DNA of 64,000 nucleotides from Rhodococcus xishaensis (GTDB lineage Bacteria > Actinomycetota > Actinomycetes > Mycobacteriales > Mycobacteriaceae): contig NZ_RKLO01000001.1 of the NCBI RefSeq assembly GCF_004011825.1, positions 581,575 through 645,574 of the forward strand, given 5' to 3'. Positions 20,204 to 28,018 of the stretch are shown one piece after another (positions within the stretch are counted from its first letter, which is position 1; every line of letters starts with the position of its first letter). The position numbers were made by a program, and so were the translations under genes. The notes beneath the pieces are model-generated. The model did no database searches and had not been told where the DNA came from. It saw only the letters and a list, made by a program, of their open reading frames with translations.

Positions 20204-21037
20204 TCAGGCCGATCGTTTGGCCTGTGTCTGGAAGGTCTGGGCCCTACCGGAGGCATAGCGGTCGAGGGCGACTTCGGCGACGCTGGGGTGCGCGCCGATG
20301 GTGTCCGCGAACACCGCATCGGGGGCGACTTCCAATGCGGCTCGGCCGAGGCGGTCGGTCAGTCGGCCGGGCGCCAGGAACCACGGTGCGATCGCGATCC
20401 GCCCCGCGCCCCGCGAACGCAGCCGGGTGATCGCCTGTCCGACAGTGGGCTCCGCGGACGTCACGAAGCAGGTCTCGACACCCCACCCGGTCCCCTCGCT
20501 GAGGACGGCGGCCAGCGCGCGGGTGCGGTCGTTCGCCGACGGATCGGACGAGCCGACTGCAGCGAGGACGACTCCGGTCTCGGCGTCGTCCGTGGCGATA
20601 CCCGCCGCGACGATCCGCTCCCGCACCGCAGCGACGAGGCGGGGATCGTGCCCCAGCACGTCCGACGGGAACACGCTCAACTGCGGATGGCGGGCGCGGG
20701 CTGCGGCGAGAATGCCCGGCAGGTCCACCCGTGCGTGGTAGGCGCTGCCGAGGAGGAGTGGAACAACGACGGCCGTCGAATGGCCCTCTGCGGCGACGGC
20801 GTCGAGCACCTGGTCGACCGAAGGCGCGGTGAGATCCAGGAAACACACTCGGACGTCGAGTTCCGGGTGCCGGGCGCGGATCGCCGCCACGGCGGCCGTG
20901 ACCACCCGCGCGGAGCGGGGGTCGCGGCTGCCATGGGCGACAGCGATGAGCGGAACCGTCGCGGCAGCGACCTGCGGGTGCCCCGTCGCGGCAGCGACCT
21001 GCGGGTGCCCCGTCGCGGCAGCGACCTGCGGGTGCAC
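20204..21037 (-). CDS. sirohydrochlorin ferrochelatase (CbiX-type, two-domain)
   Basis: This enzyme inserts iron into sirohydrochlorin to make the siroheme needed by SirA. The ~277-residue product has two CbiX halves. The first begins VPLIAVAHGSRDPRSARVV with the metal-binding His and includes VVPLLLGSAYHARVDLP. The second includes IAPWFLAPGRLTDRLG. It is last in the sirA operon, as che1 (Rv2393) is linked to sirA-cysH in mycobacteria. The N-terminus is a nine-residue repeat (VHPQVAAAT, then GHPQVAAAT twice) placed before the fold. The GTG at 21037 starts the first repeat, 4 nt after the cysN stop; an ATG at 21079 inside cysN is possible. Confidence 0.85.
   Translation of the reverse strand: MHPQVAAATGHPQVAAATGHPQVAAATVPLIAVAHGSRDPRSARVVTAAVAAIRARHPELDVRVCFLDLTAPSVDQVLDAVAAEGHSTAVVVPLLLGSAYHARVDLPGILAAARARHPQLSVFPSDVLGHDPRLVAAVRERIVAAGIATDDAETGVVLAAVGSSDPSANDRTRALAAVLSEGTGWGVETCFVTSAEPTVGQAITRLRSRGAGRIAIAPWFLAPGRLTDRLGRAALEVAPDAVFADTIGAHPSVAEVALDRYASGRAQTFQTQAKRSA
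20957..21037 (-). repeat. 27-bp tandem repeat, 3 units, at the start of the chelatase gene
   Basis: Three almost identical 27-bp units (21037-21011, 21010-20984, 20983-20957 on the minus strand) encode [V/G]HPQVAAAT. The first unit begins with GTG, the others with GGG. The conserved CbiX fold starts directly after the third unit. Confidence 0.95.
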
Positions 21038-21041
21038 TGTC

Positions 21042-22370
21042 TCAGACCCGTTCGCCGAGTTCGACGGCGGCGATCGCATCGCCGACGAGTCCAGCCGCCA
21101 GCGTGTTGCCGCCGGCCGGGTCGATCAGCAGGAAGCTACCGGTGTGCCGGTTCACGGTGTAGTCGTCGGCCACGATCGGGTCGGCGACACGCACCGAGAT
21201 CTTGCCGATCTCGTTGAGTTCGAGCGTCTCCGGGGACGCCTCTGACACCAGTTCCTGCTCGTCCAAGCGCTCCACGAGTGCACCCACGATCGCCTGCGTG
21301 GTGCGCGTGCCGTGCTTCAGTAGCAGGCGCGCGCCCGGGCGCAGCGGCTTCTCGGCGAGCCAGCACACGGTCGCGTCGAACTGATCGATCGGCTCGGGCG
21401 AGTTCGACGGAGACGCGATCGTGTCACCGCGGGAGACGTCGACGTCGTCGGCGAGCACCAGCGTGACACTGCGTCCTGCGTGGGCGACGTCGAGTTCGCC
21501 GTCGGCCGTGTCGATCCGGGACACGGTGGTCCGGGTGCCTGACGGCAGGATGACGACCTCGTCGCCGGCCACGACCGAACCGGCGGCCACCTGACCGGCG
21601 TAGCCGCGGTAGTCGGGGAAATCGGCGGTGCGCGGTCGGATCACGTACTGGACCGGGAACCGCAGGCCCACATCGTGTTTACCTTCGTTGTCGCCGTCCA
21701 CCGGCACCGACTCCAGGTGCTCGATCAGCGTCGGGCCGTCGTAGTACGGCGTGTTCTGCGAGTGCACCGCGACGTTGTCGCCGTGCAGTGCCGAGACCGG
21801 GATCTCCACGACGTCCTCGGGCGCCCAGCCCAGGGACGTGGTCAGCTCGTTGAACTCGCTGGAGATGTCGGCGAACACCGTCGCCGGATTGTCGACGAGA
21901 TCGATTTTGTTGACCGCCAGCACCAATCGCGGCACGCCGAGCAGTGCCAGGACCGCGGCGTGCTTGCGGGTCTGCGCAACGACACCCTTGCGAGCGTCGA
22001 CGAGCAGGATCACCAACTGGGCGGTCGAGGCGCCGGAGACGGTGTTGCGGGTGTACTGCACGTGGCCGGGGGTGTCGGCGAGTACGAACGACCGGCGCGG
22101 GGTCGCGAAGTAGCGGTACGCGACGTCGATCGTAATGCCCTGCTCGCGTTCGGCGCGCAGGCCGTCGACCAGCAGAGACAGGTCCGGGGTGGACAGGCCC
22201 TTGTCGACCGACGCACGGGTGACCGCGTCGATCTGGTCGGCCAGAACGGATTTGGTGTCGTAGAGCAGCCGACCCACCAGGGTGGACTTGCCGTCGTCGA
22301 CGCTGCCGGCAGTGGCCAGTCGCAGGAGTTTCGTCTCGCTTCGCGGGCTACGCTCGTGAAGGTCGCTCAT
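21042..22370 (-). CDS. cysN: sulfate adenylyltransferase, GTPase subunit CysN (no CysC fusion)
   Basis: CysN hydrolyses GTP to drive APS formation by CysD. The 442-residue product has G1 AGSVDDGKSTLVGRLL, G2 in REQGITIDVAYRYF, G3 LADTPGHVQYTRN and G4 AVNKIDLV, followed by EF-Tu-like beta-barrel domains. It ends with the barrel (GLVGDAIAAVELGERV) and lacks the C-terminal APS kinase (CysC) domain found in mycobacterial CysNC. This suits a route through APS reductase. The ATG at 22370 lies 2 nt after the cysD stop. Confidence 0.94.
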   Translation of the reverse strand: MSDLHERSPRSETKLLRLATAGSVDDGKSTLVGRLLYDTKSVLADQIDAVTRASVDKGLSTPDLSLLVDGLRAEREQGITIDVAYRYFATPRRSFVLADTPGHVQYTRNTVSGASTAQLVILLVDARKGVVAQTRKHAAVLALLGVPRLVLAVNKIDLVDNPATVFADISSEFNELTTSLGWAPEDVVEIPVSALHGDNVAVHSQNTPYYDGPTLIEHLESVPVDGDNEGKHDVGLRFPVQYVIRPRTADFPDYRGYAGQVAAGSVVAGDEVVILPSGTRTTVSRIDTADGELDVAHAGRSVTLVLADDVDVSRGDTIASPSNSPEPIDQFDATVCWLAEKPLRPGARLLLKHGTRTTQAIVGALVERLDEQELVSEASPETLELNEIGKISVRVADPIVADDYTVNRHTGSFLLIDPAGGNTLAAGLVGDAIAAVELGERV

Positions 22371-22372
22371 GA

Positions 22373-23359
22373 TCAGAAGTAGCCCTCTCGCTTGCGGTCC
22401 TCCATGGCGGCCTCGGACACTCGGTCGTCGCCGCGGGTGGCGCCGCGTTCGGTCAGCCGGGACGCCGCGACCTCGGACAGGATGGCCTCGTTGTCGGCGG
22501 CGTCGGACAGGATGGCGCCGGTGGTGGAGCCGTCGCCGACGGTGCGGTACCGCACCGACCGGACCTCGAGTTCTTCGCCCTCGGCCGGACCACCCCACAC
22601 GCCCGGCGTCATCCACATGCCGTCGCGCCGGTAGACCTGACGCTGGTGCGCGTAGTAGATGCTCGCGAGTTCGACGTCGTCACGAGCGATGTACCGCCAG
22701 ATGTCGAGCTCGGTGAAGTTGCTCAGCGGGAACACCCGCACGTGCTCACCCGGCGCGTGCCGCCCGTTGTACAGGTTCCACAGCTCGGGGCGCTGCCGTT
22801 TGGGATCCCACTGCCCGAAGGCGTTGCGCAGCGAGAAGATCCGCTCCTTGGCTCGTGAGCGCTCCTCGTCACGGCGGCCGCCGCCGAAGACCGCGTCGAA
22901 GCGGTTTTCGGTGATGGCATCGAGAAGCGGAACCGTCTGCAGCGGGTTCCGGATCCCGTCGGGACGTTCGGTGAGCCGGCCGTCGGCGAGGTAGTCCTCG
23001 ACCTTGGCGACGTGCAGACGCAGGTCATACTTCGCGACGACGTGGTCGCGGAACTCGAGAACCTCGGGCAGGTTGTGGCCGGTGTCGACGTGCAGCAGCG
23101 CGAACGGCAGCGGCGCAGGCCAGAACGCCTTTAACGCCAGGTGCAGCAGCACTGTCGAGTCCTTGCCACCCGAGAACAGGATCACGGGCCGCTCGAACTC
23201 GCCGGCCACCTCGCGGAAGACGTGGATGGCCTCGGACTCGAGAGCATCGAGGGTGTCGAACTTGTTGCCGTCGAGTCGAACTCGCTCGGTGGTATCGAGC
23301 TGAGGTCGCGGCACCGCGGCGCCGAGAGTCGGGACGGTCTCAGTAATGTCGATTGTCAT
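22373..23359 (-). CDS. cysD: sulfate adenylyltransferase small subunit CysD
   Basis: CysD joins sulfate and ATP into APS. The 328-residue product is of the PAPS-reductase/ATP-sulfurylase fold: PP-loop VILFSGGKDSTVLLHLA near residue 55, ALLHVDTGHNLPEVLEFRD, GGGRRDEERSRAKERIFS and the C-terminal GDGSTTGAI and DRKREGYF signatures. The ATG at 23359 overlaps the cysH stop (ATGA). A longer in-frame start exists but lies within cysH. It is the third gene of the sirA operon. Confidence 0.95.
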   Translation of the reverse strand: MTIDITETVPTLGAAVPRPQLDTTERVRLDGNKFDTLDALESEAIHVFREVAGEFERPVILFSGGKDSTVLLHLALKAFWPAPLPFALLHVDTGHNLPEVLEFRDHVVAKYDLRLHVAKVEDYLADGRLTERPDGIRNPLQTVPLLDAITENRFDAVFGGGRRDEERSRAKERIFSLRNAFGQWDPKRQRPELWNLYNGRHAPGEHVRVFPLSNFTELDIWRYIARDDVELASIYYAHQRQVYRRDGMWMTPGVWGGPAEGEELEVRSVRYRTVGDGSTTGAILSDAADNEAILSEVAASRLTERGATRGDDRVSEAAMEDRKREGYF

Positions 23360-24069
23360 GACGCGTGCAACCCGCATTCTGTCTTGGCCGAACCGGCCCA
23401 CCGACCGCTACGCGGATCGGTGCCGGGGAGTGGTTTGGCGGTGCAGGGAGCGCACCCGATGGACGGATATCCCTCGTCGACGAGCGGATTGACCAGAATT
23501 GAGTGCTCGTCGATGTACGCCTGCATGTCCTCGTCGGACCATGCGGCGATGGGATTGATCTTCACCAGCCCGAACGCCTCGTCGAACGAGACAAGCGGGG
23601 CGTTCGCCCGGGTGGGGGACTCCACCCGGCGGATGCCGGTGACCCACGCCTGGTAGCCACTGAGCGTCGCCTTCAGTGGCGCGACCTTGCGCAGCGCGCA
23701 GCAGCGGTTGGGATCACGGGCGAACAGGTCCTTGCCCTCGATCGAGTCCTGCTCGGCGACCGTGGTGGCCGGCCTGGCATTGATGACGTTGACGCCGTAC
23801 ACCTGCTCGACCGCGTCCCGGGTCCCGATGGTCTCGGCGAAGTGGTATCCGGTGTCGAGGAACAGCACGTCGACGCCGGGACGCACCTGTGTCGCAAGGT
23901 GAACGAGGACGCCGTCCTGCATGTTCGAGGCCACGATGTAGTTCGATCCGAATGTGTCCTCGGTCCACCGCAGCAACTCCAGTGCGGATGCACCGTCCAG
24001 GTCTGCTGCTCCGCGGGCGGCGAGCGCGCGGAGCTCGTCCGCGGTTGCCGTGGTCAGATCCACCGTCAT
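23356..24069 (-). CDS. cysH: assimilatory APS reductase (Fe-S type)
   Basis: The enzyme reduces adenylylsulfate to sulfite and AMP with thioredoxin-type electrons. The 237-residue product carries VLFLDTGYHFAET and the four-Cys cluster signature: RCCALRKV near residue 140 and CAPCTAK near residue 220. That CC...CxxC pattern marks 4Fe-4S APS reductases rather than PAPS reductases. The catalytic Cys lies in the C-terminal KTECGLH motif. The ATG at 24069 overlaps the sirA stop (ATGA). No APS kinase is seen nearby, which fits use of APS. Confidence 0.95.
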   Translation of the reverse strand: MTVDLTTATADELRALAARGAADLDGASALELLRWTEDTFGSNYIVASNMQDGVLVHLATQVRPGVDVLFLDTGYHFAETIGTRDAVEQVYGVNVINARPATTVAEQDSIEGKDLFARDPNRCCALRKVAPLKATLSGYQAWVTGIRRVESPTRANAPLVSFDEAFGLVKINPIAAWSDEDMQAYIDEHSILVNPLVDEGYPSIGCAPCTAKPLPGTDPRSGRWAGSAKTECGLHAS

Positions 24070-25781
24070 CGCAAGTCTCCCTCGTCTGCTCGAATTGCCC
24101 ACTGTGCGAACCGTTCGCCTTCGTGACGGTTCTTGACGAAGTTGCGCACCACACGGTCGATGTAGTCGCCGAGTTCGGCGCTGGTCACCTTGTGCTGTCG
24201 CAGCTTCCGCCCGAATGCGCTGTCGAGGCCGAGGCTGCCGCCCAGGTGCACCTGGAAGCCTTCGACCTGATTGCCCTCGCCGTCGTCGACCAGCTGACCC
24301 TTGAACCCGATGTCTGCGATCTGTGATCGACCGCACGAGTTGGGGCAACCGTTGATGTTGACGGTGATCGGGACGTCGAGCTGCGCGTTCACGTCCGCGA
24401 GTCGTTCCTCGAGTTCGGGTGCGAGCACCTGCGACCGCTTGCGGGTTTCCACGAACGACAGCTTGCAGAACTCGATTCCACTGCACGCCAGCAGGTTCCG
24501 CCGCCAATGCGACGGCCGGCCGTGCAGCCCGAGTGGCCGGAGTTCGTCGATGAGCCATTCGACCTTGTCGTCCGGCACGTCGAGCACGACGAGCTTCTGG
24601 TACGGGGTGAAGCGAACACGGTCGGAGCCGACGGCCTCGACCGCGGCGGCCACCTTCGTCAGGATCGTGCCCGAGACCCGACCGGCGATGGGCGAGAACC
24701 CGATGGCGTTGAGGCCGTTGCGCAGCCGCTGGACGCCGACGTGGTCGATCGGGCGGGCCGGCTTCTCGGGGGCGGGACCGTCGATGAGCTTGCGCTTCAG
24801 GTACTCGGTTTCGAGAACCTCGCGGAACTTCTCGATGCCCCAGTCCTTGATAAGGAACTTCAGCCGTGCCTTGGCGCGCAGACGGCGATATCCGTAGTCC
24901 CGGAAGATGGCGACGACGGCCTCCCACACGTCCGGCACCTCGTCCAGCGGCACCCAGACGCCGACGCGCTGCGCCAGCATGGGGTTCGTCGAGAGCCCAC
25001 CGCCGACCCACAGATCCAGCCCCGGACCGTGCTCGGGGTGGACGACGCCGACGAACGCGACGTCGTTGATCTCGTGGACCACGTCCTGCTGCCCGGAAAT
25101 CGCGGTCTTGAACTTGCGGGGAAGGTTCGAGTAGCGCGGATCGCCGATGTACCGGCGGACGATCTCGTCGATCGCCGGCGTCGGGTCGATGATCTCGTCC
25201 AGGGACTCGCCGGCCAGTGGGGAGCCGAGGACGACGCGCGGGCAATCGCCGCACGCCTCGGTGGTCTGGAGGCCGACCGACTCGAGGCGGTTCCAGATCT
25301 CCGGAACGTCCTCGATGCGGATCCAGTGGTACTGGACGTTCTCGCGATCGGACAGGTCGGCGGTGTCCCGACCGAACTCGGTGGAGATGCCGCCGAGGGT
25401 GCGCAACTGCTCGACGTTGAGAGCGCCGGCGTCGCACCGCACCCGCATCATGAAGTACTTGGCCTCGAGCAGGTCGATGTTCTCGTCACCGGTGTAGGTG
25501 CCGTCGTAGCCTTCTTCACGCTGCGTGTACAGGCCCCACCAGCGAAACCGGCCCCTCAGGTCGGCCTTGTCGATGCTGTCGAAACCCTGCTTCGAGTAGA
25601 TGTTCTCGATGCGAGCGCGGACGTTGAGTGGGTTGTCGTCCTTCTTCGTCTGCTCGTTCGCGTTGAGCGGTTCGCGGTAGCCGAGCGCCCATTGGCCTTC
25701 GGATCGGCGCTTTTTCGGACGGGCGGCACGGGCCTTGCCGGGAGGGCTCGTCGTCGAGTTGGCGTCGGTGGTCGACGTCAT
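24066..25781 (-). CDS. sirA: ferredoxin-dependent assimilatory sulfite reductase
   Basis: SirA reduces sulfite to sulfide with six electrons using coupled siroheme and 4Fe-4S. The 571-residue product is a duplicated nitrite/sulfite reductase fold. The cluster and siroheme ligands are visible as ACSGIEFCKLSFVETRKRS (Cys-x5-Cys) and INGCPNSCGRSQIAD (Cys-x3-Cys) at about residues 420-470. The first half has GNPRYSNLPRKFK-like text (here IGDPRYSNLPRKFKTAISG). The ATG at 25781 has AGGAG 5 nt upstream. It heads a five-gene operon and is preceded by a Cys-rich leader frame. Confidence 0.95.
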   Translation of the reverse strand: MTSTTDANSTTSPPGKARAARPKKRRSEGQWALGYREPLNANEQTKKDDNPLNVRARIENIYSKQGFDSIDKADLRGRFRWWGLYTQREEGYDGTYTGDENIDLLEAKYFMMRVRCDAGALNVEQLRTLGGISTEFGRDTADLSDRENVQYHWIRIEDVPEIWNRLESVGLQTTEACGDCPRVVLGSPLAGESLDEIIDPTPAIDEIVRRYIGDPRYSNLPRKFKTAISGQQDVVHEINDVAFVGVVHPEHGPGLDLWVGGGLSTNPMLAQRVGVWVPLDEVPDVWEAVVAIFRDYGYRRLRAKARLKFLIKDWGIEKFREVLETEYLKRKLIDGPAPEKPARPIDHVGVQRLRNGLNAIGFSPIAGRVSGTILTKVAAAVEAVGSDRVRFTPYQKLVVLDVPDDKVEWLIDELRPLGLHGRPSHWRRNLLACSGIEFCKLSFVETRKRSQVLAPELEERLADVNAQLDVPITVNINGCPNSCGRSQIADIGFKGQLVDDGEGNQVEGFQVHLGGSLGLDSAFGRKLRQHKVTSAELGDYIDRVVRNFVKNRHEGERFAQWAIRADEGDLR

Positions 25782-25786
25782 GAATG

Positions 25787-25850
25787 CTCCTGAATTGTGT
25801 GCAATCTCGCAGTGCACCGGTCGAAGACACGGGAGGAGGGCTGCTTCCTC
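25787..25850 (-). promoter_or_regulatory. possible anti-Shine-Dalgarno switch before sirA
   Basis: On the minus strand the order is GAGGAAG (25850-25844), CCCTCCTCCC (25840-25831), then the sirA ribosome-binding site AGGAG (25791-25787). The pyrimidine run can pair either with the upstream GAGGA or with the AGGAG, giving two exclusive folds. This is inferred from complementarity only. Confidence 0.35.
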
Positions 25851-25945
25851 ACGGAGTCAGGCTCGGCCGGCCGGGATTGGCGGGCGAAACGGGGGGAGAC
25901 GCAGGCCAGCGTCGACTGCTCTGGGGCAGGGAGTCGCTGGGCTGC

Positions 25946-26035
25946 TTACGCGCCGCAGGACAGACAGCAACAGCTACAGACACGCTTGAGGTCGACGTGG
26001 CGCCTGACCACCAATCGCACCCCTGCATCTGTCAT
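25946..26035 (-). CDS. Cys-rich leader peptide upstream of sirA
   Basis: A 29-codon frame from the ATG at 26035 ends in the residues CSCCCLSCGA before TAA: five Cys codons within eight, and a sixth codon that is Leu or Ser between them. The start lies exactly 7 nt after a CACAAT -10-like box (26048-26043), so the transcript is probably leaderless. Polycysteine leaderless frames upstream of sulfur genes act in cysteine-responsive attenuation in mycobacteria, and the same role is inferred here. Two further in-frame ATGs lie just up- and downstream. The gap from its stop to the sirA ATG is 164 nt and carries the possible anti-Shine-Dalgarno elements. Confidence 0.7.
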   Translation of the reverse strand: MTDAGVRLVVRRHVDLKRVCSCCCLSCGA

Positions 26036-26042
26036 GCGGGCC

Positions 26043-26048
26043 ATTGTG
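26043..26048 (-). promoter_or_regulatory. -10-like box of the sirA leader
   Basis: CACAAT on the minus strand is 7 nt before the leader ATG. A loose -35 match (TCGGCA) lies 17 bp further upstream. A separate TATGCT farther upstream could be an alternative promoter. Confidence 0.35.
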
Positions 26049-26163
26049 CCATGGGAATCCCGCTGTGCCGACCGCCGGGAGCATATTTCCCTCGAAACCG
26101 CGGGAAATGCCTGATCGTCGAGGCGGCCCTGGCGCGAACGTGGGCGACTGGGACACTGGAGCC

Positions 26164-27372
26164 GTGAGTGGATCCGCCCTCTCGACCCCCGCGGTCGCCT
26201 CGACGCCCTTCGAACTTCCCGATTCGGCGCTGGCCGAGGTAGGCACGCGTCCGTTCGGTATTTACGTCCACGTCCCGTTCTGTGCGACACGGTGCGGCTA
26301 CTGCGACTTCAACACCTACACGGCCGGTGAGTTGGGTACCTCCGCCTCGCCGCAGTCGTGGCTCGAGGCAGCCGAGCGCGAACTCGCGCGGGCAGCCGAG
26401 ATCACCGGCGGCCCCCTGGTCGACACCGTCTTCGTCGGTGGTGGGACGCCGTCGTTGCTCGGCGGCGACGTGCTCGCAAGCGTCCTCGGGGCGGTCAAGG
26501 CCACCTTCGGGCTCGCGCACGGCGCCGAAGTGACAACCGAATCGAATCCGGAATCGACGTCACCGGAGTTCTTCGCGGCCCTTCGCGAGGCGGGATTCAC
26601 CCGGATCTCGCTCGGCATGCAGTCCGCGGCCGAACACGTGCTGAAGGTCCTCGACCGCACCCACACTCCGGGCCGGGCCGTCGCCGCGGCCCGGGAGGCA
26701 CGCGCCGCCGGGTTCGATCACGTCAACCTCGATCTCATCTACGGCACGCCCGGTGAGACGGAGGCCGACCTCGACGCGTCGCTCGACGCCGTGCTCGGTG
26801 CCGGCGTCGACCACGTTTCCGCGTATGCGCTGATCGTCGAGGATGGGACCGCACTGGCTCGGAAGGTGCGGCGCGGCGAACTGCCCGCCCCCGACGACGA
26901 CGTCCTCGCGTCCCGCTACGAGCGGATCGACGCGCGTCTGGCCGATGCCGGGCTGCACTGGTACGAGGTGTCGAACTGGGCGTCGAACGACGACGCGCGC
27001 TGCCGCCACAACCTCGGCTACTGGGACGGCGGTCACTGGTGGGGTGTCGGGCCCGGCGCTCACAGCCACGTCGGCGGCGTGCGGTGGTGGAACGTGAAGC
27101 ATCCGGCGCGGTACGCGGATCGGCTGTCCGCCGGGCAGTTGCCGGTCGAGGGCAGTGAAACGCTCACCGAGGAAGACATCCACGTCGAGCGAGTCCTGCT
27201 GACCGTGCGCCTGCGGAGCGGGCTGCCGTTGTCGGCTCTGCGAGACGGTGAACGCGTCGCGGCCGAGCGGGTCTTGGACGACGGTCTCGCGGTGGTCGAG
27301 TCCGACCACCTGGTGCTCACTGATCGGGGGCGCCTGCTCGCCGATGCGGTGGTGCGGGACCTCCTCGCGTAG
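26164..27372 (+). CDS. hemW: radical SAM heme chaperone HemW (HemN-like)
   Basis: HemW binds heme and S-adenosylmethionine and is thought to deliver heme to membrane proteins; it is often annotated as coproporphyrinogen dehydrogenase HemN. The 402-residue product has the radical SAM motif FCATRCGYCDF (Cys-x3-Cys-x2-Cys) near residue 40, FVGGGTPSLL, and the HemW-typical CRHNLGYW and GPGAHSHVGG. HemN would carry an extra Cys directly after the third; here it is Asp-Phe, which supports HemW. The GTG at 26164 was chosen over an upstream ATG because the extra residues are not family-like. Confidence 0.9.
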   Translation: MSGSALSTPAVASTPFELPDSALAEVGTRPFGIYVHVPFCATRCGYCDFNTYTAGELGTSASPQSWLEAAERELARAAEITGGPLVDTVFVGGGTPSLLGGDVLASVLGAVKATFGLAHGAEVTTESNPESTSPEFFAALREAGFTRISLGMQSAAEHVLKVLDRTHTPGRAVAAAREARAAGFDHVNLDLIYGTPGETEADLDASLDAVLGAGVDHVSAYALIVEDGTALARKVRRGELPAPDDDVLASRYERIDARLADAGLHWYEVSNWASNDDARCRHNLGYWDGGHWWGVGPGAHSHVGGVRWWNVKHPARYADRLSAGQLPVEGSETLTEEDIHVERVLLTVRLRSGLPLSALRDGERVAAERVLDDGLAVVESDHLVLTDRGRLLADAVVRDLLA

Positions 27373-27417
27373 GCGGACCTCGCGTCGTCCCATCGCGACC
27401 AGCGGGTATCTCCAGCG

Positions 27418-27432
27418 CCGTCCCTCGGACGG
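27418..27432. terminator. small hairpin between convergent hemW and the next gene
   Basis: CCGTCC-CTC-GGACGG forms a 6-bp stem with a 3-nt loop in the 80-nt gap between two convergent genes. There is no T run, so a terminator role is only suggested by position. Confidence 0.35.
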
Positions 27433-27452
27433 TGCTCAGTGCCGGAAGGAGT

Positions 27453-27767
27453 TCACTGCTCGGAGCCTTGCTCGGCATCGAGGTCGTAGACCCGCGCGTG
27501 AAGGACAGCCCGGTTGCGAAGTGCCGACCGCACCGCGTGGTGTACGCCGTCCTCGAGGTAGAGCACGCCGTGCCACATCACCGCGTGGGGAAACAGATCG
27601 CCGTAGAAGGTGGAGTCCTCGGAAAGCAGTCGGTCGAGTTCGAGGACCCTCGTCGTGGTCACGATCTCGTTCAGGCGTATCTGGCGAGGCGGGATCCGGG
27701 ACCAGTCCCTCAGCGTCAATCCGTGATCTGGGTATGGCCTGCCGTCCCGGACACCCTTGAAGATCAT
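27453..27767 (-). CDS. conserved hypothetical protein (Rv2375-like)
   Basis: The 104-residue soluble protein starts MIFKGVRDGRPYPDHGLT and contains the RDWSRIPPRQIRLNEIVTTT and LLSEDSTFYGDLFPHAVMWH segments. It has no catalytic motif I know, no signal peptide and no membrane helix. Its position between hemW and hrcA, opposite in strand, resembles Rv2375. The C-terminal part (LYLEDGVHHAVRSALRNR) looks like a strand-helix unit. Function unknown. Confidence 0.7.
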   Translation of the reverse strand: MIFKGVRDGRPYPDHGLTLRDWSRIPPRQIRLNEIVTTTRVLELDRLLSEDSTFYGDLFPHAVMWHGVLYLEDGVHHAVRSALRNRAVLHARVYDLDAEQGSEQ

Positions 27768-28018
27768 TGCGTTCTGCCTGCGCTCTTTGTCAGCGGTGTT
27801 CTTCGTCTGCGGCCGGACCTACATACCGACCCCACGACAACCCTACGGCCTGACGGGTTGCCCGGCTGGTGACAAATGCCGAGCGCAGCCTGCGCCGTTA
27901 GCATTCCAACCGGCCATTAGACTTGGTACCGAGGTGGGTGCCACGAACCGCGGTATCCGATGCCGGGGGGTGCCCTACGGCAGGCTCAGATCTTGTGGCG
28001 AAGTGGAGGTGGTCGACG

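Noticed and set aside
24507-25793. Long plus-strand frame opposite sirA
   Set aside because: sirA is clear on the other strand with Fe-S ligands. The antisense translation has no family resemblance.
26044-26163. 40-residue upstream extension of HemW from an ATG at 26044
   Set aside because: The residues are not HemW-like and run antisense to the sirA promoter region. GTG 26164 gives the expected family start.
27898-27923. TTAGCA half-site upstream of hrcA as part of a CIRCE element
   Set aside because: The inverted partner GAGTGCTAA is missing and the spacing does not fit. A partial 6-base match is expected by chance.
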